From the NCBI RefSeq assembly GCF_001625565.1, contig NZ_AUXS01000075.1, positions 372,001 through 436,000 on the forward strand: a stretch of DNA of 64,000 nucleotides. Reading direction: 5' to 3'. Both the position numbers and the translations under genes were made by a program. Each line of letters opens with the position of its first letter. The stretch's first letter is position 1. The notes beneath the pieces were generated by a model. It searched no databases. It had not been told where the DNA came from and saw nothing but the letters and a program-made list of their open reading frames with translations. This document shows, piece by piece, positions 1 through 8,600 of the stretch. This DNA comes from Pseudoalteromonas luteoviolacea NCIMB 1944 (lineage in GTDB: Bacteria; Pseudomonadota; Gammaproteobacteria; Enterobacterales; Alteromonadaceae).

Positions 1-1405
1 TTCGCCTAACCAATACGCATCGAGCACAGGCTGGAAGCCACTCGATATCGAAGTTCAACAAATACATATCAAGTCAGAATTTCCTGATGCGTTGAGAACA
101 AAGCAACCGCCGTATGAACTTTTTATAGCGCGTACTGAAAGTGGCCCAATCCTTGATTACGTGCCGGGTTCTCTAAATGGTATGTCGCTAAAATGGACTG
201 CGTTAGACGCTACTGATTTGAGCTTAAAAGCACTGTTGCAGCTCAACTACGCTAAAGATTGGCACAGCTTCAGAAGTGCTTTAAGCCATTTAGTGTCACC
301 TTCATTAAACGTATTTTACGCTGACAGAGCGGGCAATATTGGCATGAGTGCATCAGGCCTTATTCCAATTCGAAAGGTGGGACAAGGCAAAGTACCGGTA
401 CCGAATACTCAATTCGCGTGGACAGGCTATGTACCTTGGGAAGAGATGCCATATATTTACAACCCACCTGAAGGTTTTATTGCCAATGCAAATGAAAATT
501 ATCTGCCAACGAGCTATCCATATTTTGTCGGCAGCGATTGGGCTGAGCCGACAAGAGCAAACCGTATAAAGCGTATCCTGAAAAAACGTATCGACAATGG
601 ACAAAAGGTCGATGCTGAGTTTAACCGAGTGATGCAACTGGATGTCGTGGATGACAATGTACGCCACCTTCAACGTATTCTGATTGAACAATATGGGTTT
701 AACCCTGAACAAGCGATTCGAAAAGGTTTTCTGACTTGGGATGGTGATATGTCTTCGGATTCCCCTTACCCAGCGTTATACGTGTCATTTATTGAGCATC
801 TTAGAGAAGAATTAGTTAGGCCGCACTTTAAACTAGCTGGAACAGGGAGCGTTTTAGATGACCGAGTGTCTAGCCTAGTAAGCCGTGTGGAGACTGGCAC
901 TTTATTGAGGTTATTGGAGGAAGAACCTTATTGGTGTATTAAGCAATCAGCACAGCAACAACAGACGTGTATCGCTGTTATTAACTCAGCTTTTGACAAA
1001 GCACAAGCCGAACTAACAAAACTTGTGGGCTCAAATCCAGATAATTGGCGATGGTCAGAGATTGTCAGTCGTGAATATACGCACCGTCCATTGGGTGATA
1101 TGGAAGCATTAAAGTCGTCCTTTAAAACCTATATCAGCGGTGATGGTACTCCCCACACAATTAATGTGGCGAACTATCGTTTCGATGAAGATGATGGCTA
1201 TATTCAAAACGCGGGGGCAACCTTCAGACATGTTTTTGAACTGACACCTGATATTTCTTATCACTTTATTAATTCCACAGGTCAATCTGGTCATATTTAT
1301 AGCGCGCACTACGCAGACATGATGCCGATGATGCACACCAATACACTGATCAAAAGTACCGAATCAAAATCACAGTACACACTAAATTTGAGGCCAGCGG
1401 AATAA
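1..1405 (+). CDS. Penicillin acylase family protein, C-terminal part (cut by window start)
   Basis: The frame is open from base 2 with no start in view, so this is the 3' part of a longer gene. The visible ~467 residues look like the beta-subunit region of an N-terminal-nucleophile amidase (penicillin G acylase, PvdQ, AHL acylases). Seen: FIANANENYLP (near 486-518), the usual place of the substrate-positioning Asn; SDWAEPTRANRI; NWRWSE; and a C-terminal GATFRHVFEL followed by STGQSGH and SAHYADM. The maturation site and nucleophilic Ser would lie upstream, so activity cannot be judged here. Family members are exported and self-cleaved in the periplasm. The stop is 2 bp before the exporter gene, so the two are probably co-transcribed. 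In a cluster with a fatty-acid-loading NRPS, the likely job is removing the N-acyl chain after export, as PvdQ does for pyoverdine. Family assignment is firm; the role is inference. Confidence 0.85.
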   Translation, partial: SPNQYASSTGWKPLDIEVQQIHIKSEFPDALRTKQPPYELFIARTESGPILDYVPGSLNGMSLKWTALDATDLSLKALLQLNYAKDWHSFRSALSHLVSPSLNVFYADRAGNIGMSASGLIPIRKVGQGKVPVPNTQFAWTGYVPWEEMPYIYNPPEGFIANANENYLPTSYPYFVGSDWAEPTRANRIKRILKKRIDNGQKVDAEFNRVMQLDVVDDNVRHLQRILIEQYGFNPEQAIRKGFLTWDGDMSSDSPYPALYVSFIEHLREELVRPHFKLAGTGSVLDDRVSSLVSRVETGTLLRLLEEEPYWCIKQSAQQQQTCIAVINSAFDKAQAELTKLVGSNPDNWRWSEIVSREYTHRPLGDMEALKSSFKTYISGDGTPHTINVANYRFDEDDGYIQNAGATFRHVFELTPDISYHFINSTGQSGHIYSAHYADMMPMMHTNTLIKSTESKSQYTLNLRPAE

Positions 1406-1407
1406 TT

Positions 1408-3084
1408 ATGCGAGTAATTAAAGAAATTACCAAATATGCACCAAACTCGATTTTTGTTTCACTTGTGTTTGGTGGCTTAGCGGGTGTTGTTTACACCGGA
1501 CTTATCCCCATTTTATTGATCGGAATTGAAGATCTAGTCAATGCGAATCAAAGCGGTAACACAGCTGTTGTACTGGGTATTCAGGTGTCAAATGTCGCCT
1601 TAGCTGGGTTGTTTTTAGCGCTGTGTTTTGCCATTTTGATATTCAGAGTGCTCTCTCAGACCATTTTGCTCAAGGCAAGCTTTTTATTTGCCACATCTTT
1701 TCGTAAAAAACTCTATGAGAAGGTGCTGGCAAGTAAACTTGATAAATTAGAAGACACCGGATCAGCAAGGCTAATCAACGCGTTAACCACTGACATAAAC
1801 AATATTGTCGGAGGTGGTCAGTCAGCACCAGTGTTATTTATTAACCTGATCACCATTTTCGGCATGCTGATTTATGTGTGGGTGGTCAATTCTTCAGTAT
1901 TTTATTTTTTGATCATTGCGCTGCTAATTGGCGTGATCACCTATCAAGTGCCTCTTATTTTGGCGGGAAACTATTTTACACGATCAAGGGAATGGAGAGA
2001 CAAGTTACAGGCATCTTTTGAAGCTTTATCCTACGGCACCAAAGAGCTAAAAGTTAACACAACACTCAAAGAAGACTTTTTTGAGTCTGAATTGATAAAG
2101 GCTGAAGAAAAAGTCAAAGATTACTCTACCAAAAGTAACATTGTTTACTCAATTACGGGTAATTATGGAGAAATGATCTGCTTTTTGGTGATTGGCACTG
2201 TGGTATTTGCCTACTCCAATTATCAGCAAATAAGTAATAGCCAATTGATCTCTGTGGTCATGATTATGCTGTATCTAACCGGGCCCATTGCGGCATTGTT
2301 ATCGGCTATTCCAAGCATTATGCAGGCGGCAATCTCATATAGAAAGCTCGATATTTTATACGATGAATTGGAGTCAGAGGGGTATGCCTTAGCCGTTGAA
2401 AAGCAACAGCCATGGCAGACCTTGACGCTTAAAGATGTGGTATATCAATACGAAAAGTCTCCTTTTTTTGTAGGGCCTGTCAACTTATCAATTTCTAAAG
2501 GCGAACTTGTGTTTTTAGTCGGTGGAAATGGCTCTGGAAAGTCGACATTGAGCAAGCTGTTATCACTATTTTTCAAACCTACTAGTGGCGCACTCTATTT
2601 TGACGATGTGCAAGCAAACGATGCAAATATAAACGGGTTTAGACAAAGCATATTTACGATATTCACAGATTACTACCTATTTAAAAAAATCGGCTCAATT
2701 GATGAGAATGATCATCAAGAGATTAAAGAAGTTAACAAGTTAATTGCAGATTTTGAGTTGGCGCACAAAGTTGAATATACCGGCTCTGGGTTTTCACAAA
2801 CTTCTTTGTCCGATGGGCAAAGAAAGCGATTAGCGCTGATCTCTGCGATTTATGAAGACAAAGAATTGTACTTATTTGATGAATGGGCAGCCGATCAAGA
2901 CCCAGAGTTTCGCGAGCGTTTTTATCGTCATATTTTGCCAATGTTGAGGGCCAAAAATAAAGCTGTACTAGTAGTCAGTCACGACGACAGGTTTTTTGAT
3001 GTGGCAGACAAACTGATATTTATGGAGACAGGGCAAGTTATAGAACAACGCGAGCACCAACACCGTAATCTTAACGCTAGCTAA
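1408..3084 (+). CDS. Cyclic-peptide/siderophore-type ABC exporter (SyrD/PvdE family)
   Basis: A 558-residue half-transporter with an N-terminal membrane domain and a C-terminal ATPase. Hydrophobic segments lie roughly at residues 15-35, 60-85, 130-180, 250-270 and 285-300. Seen in the ATPase: Walker A GGNGSGKST from residue 372, C-loop LSDGQ at 467-471 (Asp replaces the first Gly of LSGGQ), Walker B YLFDE with Asp491-Glu492, and H-loop His525 in VSHDDRFFD. Length and layout match the cyclic peptide transporter family (PvdE, SyrD), which moves NRPS products across the inner membrane. The start is 2 bp after the acylase stop with only a weak GCGGAA ribosome site, suggesting coupling. Export to the periplasm would present the acylated product to the acylase encoded immediately upstream. 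Function as an exporter of this cluster's peptide is inference from context. Confidence 0.9.
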   Translation: MRVIKEITKYAPNSIFVSLVFGGLAGVVYTGLIPILLIGIEDLVNANQSGNTAVVLGIQVSNVALAGLFLALCFAILIFRVLSQTILLKASFLFATSFRKKLYEKVLASKLDKLEDTGSARLINALTTDINNIVGGGQSAPVLFINLITIFGMLIYVWVVNSSVFYFLIIALLIGVITYQVPLILAGNYFTRSREWRDKLQASFEALSYGTKELKVNTTLKEDFFESELIKAEEKVKDYSTKSNIVYSITGNYGEMICFLVIGTVVFAYSNYQQISNSQLISVVMIMLYLTGPIAALLSAIPSIMQAAISYRKLDILYDELESEGYALAVEKQQPWQTLTLKDVVYQYEKSPFFVGPVNLSISKGELVFLVGGNGSGKSTLSKLLSLFFKPTSGALYFDDVQANDANINGFRQSIFTIFTDYYLFKKIGSIDENDHQEIKEVNKLIADFELAHKVEYTGSGFSQTSLSDGQRKRLALISAIYEDKELYLFDEWAADQDPEFRERFYRHILPMLRAKNKAVLVVSHDDRFFDVADKLIFMETGQVIEQREHQHRNLNAS

Positions 3085-3099
3085 TACAGGTTTGAAAAA

Positions 3100-3963
3100 A
3101 TGTATAAAAATAAATCTACTGTATTAAATATTGGCATCTTAAATTTGATGCCGGATTTGGACAAGTACCAAAGTGAACTTGAAACTTTGTTTTCAAGCTT
3201 GGGTATTTCGACAAAACTACACTGGCTGAAGCTTAGCAGCAAACCTAGCTCTGCTTCTCAACCGGCGGCGCTTAAGCCTCCATATTCGTTGTACTCAGAA
3301 GTGATAGAAACGACCCAGTTAGATGGACTGATCGTGTCTGGCGCACCGGTTGAAAAATTGCCATTTTCAGAAGTGGTTTATTGGCAAGAACTACTCGCAC
3401 TCATTAAATCTGCGCAGCGTCGCAGCATACCTTTGCTGGGCATATGCTGGGGAGCGTTGGCAATTGCTAAATCCATCGGTATCGGTAAAAAAGTGATTGA
3501 AGAAAAGCACAATGGCATCTACGACATGCAGAATCAGTCGTTCAGTCATAGTGCTTATTCGTGTTTAAAGCAAAGCTTTCCCATGCCTTTTAGCATTTAC
3601 GCACATTTAAATGAAAGCGATGTCCACAGCCAAATAGTAAATGGTGTTGTGACAGTGCTTGCCGGTAACGATTGTTACCCTCATGCGCTGCTTCAAACAA
3701 CGGATGAAATGAACACCATGTGTTTGGGTCATCCCGAATACACTTCGAACCGTGTTTTAAATGAGTGGTTACGAGATGCCGCTAATAACCCCAACTCAGT
3801 GCCGCCAGTCAATTTCGATTTAAATGACCCCAAGCATTTTTGGAAGTCCTATTCTGAACAATTTTTTGTGACCTGGTTGCAGCAACTAACCTCAATAAAA
3901 AAAGCTGCAATGGCACCGTTACTACAAGAATCAACAAATGGAGATGTCTTATTTTATGAGTAA
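3100..3963 (+). CDS. MetA-like homoserine O-acyltransferase homologue embedded in the NRPS operon
   Basis: 287 residues, somewhat shorter than typical MetA (~300-310). Seen: NLMPDLDKYQSELETL near the N-terminus; DGLIVSGAPVEKLPF; GICWGALA with the candidate nucleophile Cys116; Lys136 in IEEKHNGIYD; and GHPEY with His211 and Glu213. These correspond to the catalytic Cys, Lys, His and Glu of MetA. The residue after GAPV is Glu85; in the family, Glu here is linked to acetyl-CoA and Gly (E. coli) to succinyl-CoA, so acetyl transfer is predicted. It sits 15 bp after the exporter and its stop overlaps the next gene (ATGAGTAA), so it belongs to the biosynthetic operon. It may make an O-acylhomoserine precursor for an unusual residue or acylate another hydroxy amino acid. 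It could also be a displaced methionine gene, though its position argues against that. Confidence 0.8.
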   Translation: MYKNKSTVLNIGILNLMPDLDKYQSELETLFSSLGISTKLHWLKLSSKPSSASQPAALKPPYSLYSEVIETTQLDGLIVSGAPVEKLPFSEVVYWQELLALIKSAQRRSIPLLGICWGALAIAKSIGIGKKVIEEKHNGIYDMQNQSFSHSAYSCLKQSFPMPFSIYAHLNESDVHSQIVNGVVTVLAGNDCYPHALLQTTDEMNTMCLGHPEYTSNRVLNEWLRDAANNPNSVPPVNFDLNDPKHFWKSYSEQFFVTWLQQLTSIKKAAMAPLLQESTNGDVLFYE

Positions 3964-5551
3964 TCATGTTTATTTACGACCTGATGTTTATTTTGAACCA
4001 TTGTTTAATAAGTGGTTTATGTGGCCGTATTTGATGTCACCAGCGACAGCAGCTATGAATTTAGTAAATCAGCATATGCGTTCAATGAAATCTTTTGTCG
4101 CGAACGCAAAGATCCACGCAAAATCAGTCAAGGCAAAGTCAATGACCGGCAGCTCGCTGATGAATCTACCGTTATCTCAGGTTGATGATGTTAAGCAGCT
4201 GGTTGCAAAATCTCGCGACCAATATGGTGATTTATTTGAGCTAGTTGATGCCATCTGTGAACTGGACAAGATGTTATTGTCAGAGGCAAAAGGCATGTCA
4301 CTTGAGCCTCTTTATGAAAAAATACCTGATCCGCTTCGTGGTCTTGTAGAGCTATGTTATGACTTGAATAACCAGCCGTCATTTCGCTTGATAGAAAGCC
4401 TATTTTATAAAACGTCCTATTATAAAGAGTGTGCCCAATCTGTGTGCCTAGGTCGCTTGCACAGCTCAGAAAGAAAGTTTGTATTATCGACCCCAAGATT
4501 TGCTGATGACGATCATTTGCACCTCAATATTCCACTTAATCATCCTTTTGTGAACACGCTATTTAGTATGCGTGATGTACCGCAAGAGCTCGATGACATC
4601 GCGGCTCAATTTGAGGCTCTCGATATTGAGGGAAGCTTAAGTTTCGAAGAGTTGTTTACCACGACACCCCCAAAGAAAACCGCAAAGCCCGTTGAACAGG
4701 GTAAGGTGGAGATCGACTATCTTGGACATGCTGGTTTGATGGTTAGAACCGCAAGTGCAACTGTGATGGTAGACCCTGTTCTTGCATATATGAACGATGA
4801 AGAAGTAAACAAAGTCACTTTTGATGATTTACCAGACTCCATCGATTGTGTGATGGTCACTCATACGCACATGGATCATTTATGCATTGAAACCCTATTG
4901 CAGCTCAAGCACAAAATTAAGCAAATTGCGGTTCCTAAGAGTAACTCAGGTATGTTAGCTGACCCATCGATGAAGCTGATGCTAAATGCACTGGGTTTTT
5001 CAAATGTGGTTGAAGTAGAAGATTTAGATACCTTTGATCATGAAGACATCACAATAACTGCAATGCCATTTCTTGGTGAGCATGCAGACGTCAATATTCG
5101 CAGCAAATCTGCATGGCTCATAGAGTCCAAAGGCAAAAAGATCATGGCAGCAGCCGATTCGTCCAACATAGACCCCTATTTGTACAAAAGGCTCAACGAT
5201 TTGTATGGCGATGTTGATGTGTTGTTCATCGGCATGGAGTGCACTGGCGGGCCGCTAAGATGGTTATACGGCGCGTTGTTGACTTCGCCAGTTTCGAGTG
5301 AAGTCAACGAAAGTAGACGTTTTAACGGTTCAGACTACAAAGCCGCTTCAAGCATTGCTGCCGCGTTCAATGCGAAAAGTGTATACGTCTATGCTTTGGG
5401 CATTGAACCTTGGTTTGGCTATTTCATGGGGATCTCTTACAACGAGGATGACGAGCAATTGGTTCAGTCAAAAATGTTGGTTGATGAATGTCACTCTAAA
5501 GGCATACCAGCAAAACAGCTGCAAGGAAGAGAGCACTGGGTTTTTAGTTAG
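3956..5551 (+). CDS. CmlA-type diiron amino-acid beta-hydroxylase (metallo-beta-lactamase fold), copy 1
   Basis: About 531 residues, matching CmlA (532), the chloramphenicol-pathway oxygenase that beta-hydroxylates an amino acid while it is thioester-bound to an NRPS carrier. The N-terminal ~245 residues are the dimerisation/partner region; the rest is a metallo-beta-lactamase fold carrying a non-heme diiron centre. Seen: HTHMDH with His303, His305, Asp307 and His308; Glu375 in PFLGEHADVNIRSK; AAADSSN; GMECTGGPLRWLYGALL; and ESRRFNGSDY, all typical of CmlA rather than lactamases. I chose ATG 3956, which gives MSNHVYLRPDVYFEPL, lines up with the second copy and overlaps the previous stop; GGAG lies 12 nt upstream. 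ATG 3938 is an in-frame alternative. The gene is 52 bp before NRPS1. Which residue it hydroxylates is unknown. Confidence 0.88.
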   Translation: MSNHVYLRPDVYFEPLFNKWFMWPYLMSPATAAMNLVNQHMRSMKSFVANAKIHAKSVKAKSMTGSSLMNLPLSQVDDVKQLVAKSRDQYGDLFELVDAICELDKMLLSEAKGMSLEPLYEKIPDPLRGLVELCYDLNNQPSFRLIESLFYKTSYYKECAQSVCLGRLHSSERKFVLSTPRFADDDHLHLNIPLNHPFVNTLFSMRDVPQELDDIAAQFEALDIEGSLSFEELFTTTPPKKTAKPVEQGKVEIDYLGHAGLMVRTASATVMVDPVLAYMNDEEVNKVTFDDLPDSIDCVMVTHTHMDHLCIETLLQLKHKIKQIAVPKSNSGMLADPSMKLMLNALGFSNVVEVEDLDTFDHEDITITAMPFLGEHADVNIRSKSAWLIESKGKKIMAAADSSNIDPYLYKRLNDLYGDVDVLFIGMECTGGPLRWLYGALLTSPVSSEVNESRRFNGSDYKAASSIAAAFNAKSVYVYALGIEPWFGYFMGISYNEDDEQLVQSKMLVDECHSKGIPAKQLQGREHWVFS

Positions 5552-5603
5552 TTACCAATAAACCACAGGTCTCAATAAAAATAATAAAAGTAAGAAGATA
5601 TAC

Positions 5604-8600
5604 ATGAATTCAATAGTTGATGTTTTGCAAAAAAGAGCGTTGAGTGAACCGCAACAGCCAGCGTTTACGTTTATTGATAATAAGAATGAAGAAACCATTT
5701 CCTATGCTGAGCTAGATAGTGTTGCTCGTGACGTAGCTGGTCGCTTGTCAAATTTAACGCAGCCTAACGAGCCGGTACTCTTATTGTGTCCCCCAGGTTT
5801 AGAGTTCATCAAACTGTTTTTTGCATGTCTATACGCTGGCCGCATGGCCGTGCCACTTTATCCACCGAGATTGAAGCAGCGCACGGAGCGGATAAAACAG
5901 GTTGTTGAGAATTGTAATGCGCGCATCGCGTTAACGAGCAATGGCTTGCATGACTCACTGAGTGACTATTTATCAGAGCACGATGACTTGCAAGGTGGCC
6001 AGTTGTTTAGCTTATCAACATTGAATCAAGTTGATGCGGCTGATGTGTTGGCATCTGTGACAAGCAACGACACTGCATTTATTCAGTATACCTCTGGGTC
6101 TACCGGGACACCAAAAGGTGTTGTTGTAAGACATGACAACATAGTGGCAAATATCCAGGGTTTGGAAGCCAATACAGGGTGTTCAAAAGAAGACATTTTC
6201 GTTAACTGGCTGCCACTATTTCATGACTTAGGGTTGGTTAATACCATATTGTTACCTGTCTATTTTGGCGCCCACTCTATTTTGATGGCACCGGCAGCAT
6301 TTGTCCAAAAGCCAAGCTTTTGGCTTCAGGCAATCAGCAAATATCGCGGAACAATATGCGGAGCGCCGAACTTTGCTTACGACCTTTGCGTAGATAAAAT
6401 TCAAGAAGAAGCCTTAGAAGGCTTAGACCTATCTTGCTGGAAAATTGCATTTAATGCGGCAGAGCCTATCCATGCCGCTACCTTGGAGCGATTTGTCGCC
6501 AAGTTTAATACCGTGGGCTTCAGCGCATCGGCATTGTATCCCAGCTATGGCATGGCTGAAGCGACTGTATTTATTAGTGGTGGGGAGCCTCAAAGTACTC
6601 CCGTGGTGGTAGAGTTTGATAAAGCTGAATTGGCAAATCGATGTGCTAAAAAAGTACAGTCAGATGGCCAGCGTTTAGTAAGCTGTGGCCAAGTACCACC
6701 CAAACATACACTTAAGATTGTTGACCAAGACACTAAAGCGACATTGCCTGATGGTCAGTGCGGTGAGATCTGGGTATCAGGCCCAAGTATCGCACAAGGT
6801 TATTGGGGCGATGAAAGCAAAACAGCTGAGGTATTTAATGCGTTTACCTCTGAAGGAGATGGTCCATTTTTGAGAACGGGCGATCTTGGTTTTGTATTCG
6901 ATGATGACCTATATATTGCAGGTCGGATCAAAGATGTGCTGATTGTCAGGGGCGCTAACTATTATCCACAAGATATAGAAAAGTGCGTCAGTGATCTGCA
7001 TCCTGCTTTTGTAAACCATAGAGCCACGGCATTCACAACAGGTGAAGGGCCATCGCAGCGCCTTGTGGTGGTGCAAGAAGTTTTTGCCCGCGCTGCGCGT
7101 AAGGAAAATCTGGATGAATTAACGGCACTAGCAAGACAAGCTGTGGCAGAGCAATTTGATTTAAAAGCAGAGATTGTTTGCATTCGTCAAGGCACTCTTA
7201 GTTTGACCTCAAGTGGTAAAGTGCAGCGCGCAAATACAAAAATGCTATTTGAATCGGAGCAACTCATCACCTTGTGTAATGAGGGGCAAAGCGACAAACT
7301 AGAAACGCCTTTGACGTCTATGAGCAAGACGGAAACTCAGCTACATGCGACTTGGCAACGAATCTTCAATCAAGCAGATATCAGTATAGATACGAACTTT
7401 TTTGCCTTGGGGGGGGACTCTCTCGATGCGGCAAAAGCGGTATCAGAGATTGAGCGCACTTTTGCAATTCAGCTTAACCACGAGCACTTTTACGCTCACC
7501 CGACAATTCGTGAACTTGCCACAGAAATAGATAAGCTGAGTGCCATTGATGGCGCAGTCACACCGCAAAGCACACTGTCTGCATCAGGTTTAACGGAAGC
7601 GCCAGCTTCTTATGGACAACAGGCGTTGTGGGTATTAGATCAAATTGAACATCAGCGTGCAACGCTCAAGTTACATGTCGCTTTTAAGCTACAAGGAAAA
7701 ACCGATATTGCCAAACTTGAATGGGCAATCAATCAAGTAATTACTCGCCATACGGCACTGCGCACGCGATTTATAGTTAAAGACGATACGCTGATACAAC
7801 AAATTGTTGAGCCCTATACAGTGGCACTACAAAATGACTTGGCAACGGTCTCAACTTCTGACCTTGATGCTTTTTTACAATGTCACGGTCAAGATGATTT
7901 CGACCTTGAAAGGGGTCATAACTTGCAAGTAAAAATCGCCAAATTGGGCGATGATGAACTAGTACTAAGCTTCTTGCTGCACCACATTGTGTTTGATGCG
8001 TGGTCAGCAGAGCTATTAATCGAAGAAATTAACGGCTTGTACAACGGACAGCAGCAGCCTCTAGCGGAGCCTGCACTCTCATATATAGACTGTACACTGT
8101 GGCAAAAACAACAAGGTCGTCTAAATAGCGGTTTTGAATATTGGCAGGATGTGCTCACAGGCGCACCGGAGCTACTGCTGTTACCATACGATAGACCCCG
8201 CAATAAAACCCAATCATTTGCAGGAAGTCGCATCACCTATTCGTTAGATGCATCGATTCAGCGCAAACTAGAGAGCCTCGCAGCATCGCATCAGACCACT
8301 TTGTACACTGTGATGCTATCAGCCTATCAGGTCTTGTTATATAGACTAAGCGGCAGCAAAGACATTGTTATCGGGACAGATAGCGCAAACCGCCAAGTGA
8401 GCGAGACCATGAATGTCATTGGTTACTTTGTGAATCAATTGGTATTGCGCCAAGTCATTAATGCGGAGCATTCTCTGTCGCAGCTGATTGCTGATAACCA
8501 CAATGTGGTGAATGGTGCTTTGAATCATCAGCATATACCTTTTGACTTGCTTGTTGATAACTTGAAGTTAAAAAGAAACTCAAGTTACTCACCACTTTTC

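Noticed and set aside
92..1405. A complete gene starting at TTG 92
   Set aside because: The frame is open back to base 2 with acylase-like sequence before it (SPNQYASSTGW), so the true start is outside the window.
3938..5551. Metallo-beta-lactamase resistance enzyme
   Set aside because: Length, the N-terminal partner domain and the diiron framework residues match CmlA-type hydroxylases, not lactamases. The same applies to 46559-48151.
7916..8236. Antisense open frames inside the NRPS genes
   Set aside because: They mirror codon structure of the sense genes, have no family features or ribosome sites, and occur all along the cluster.
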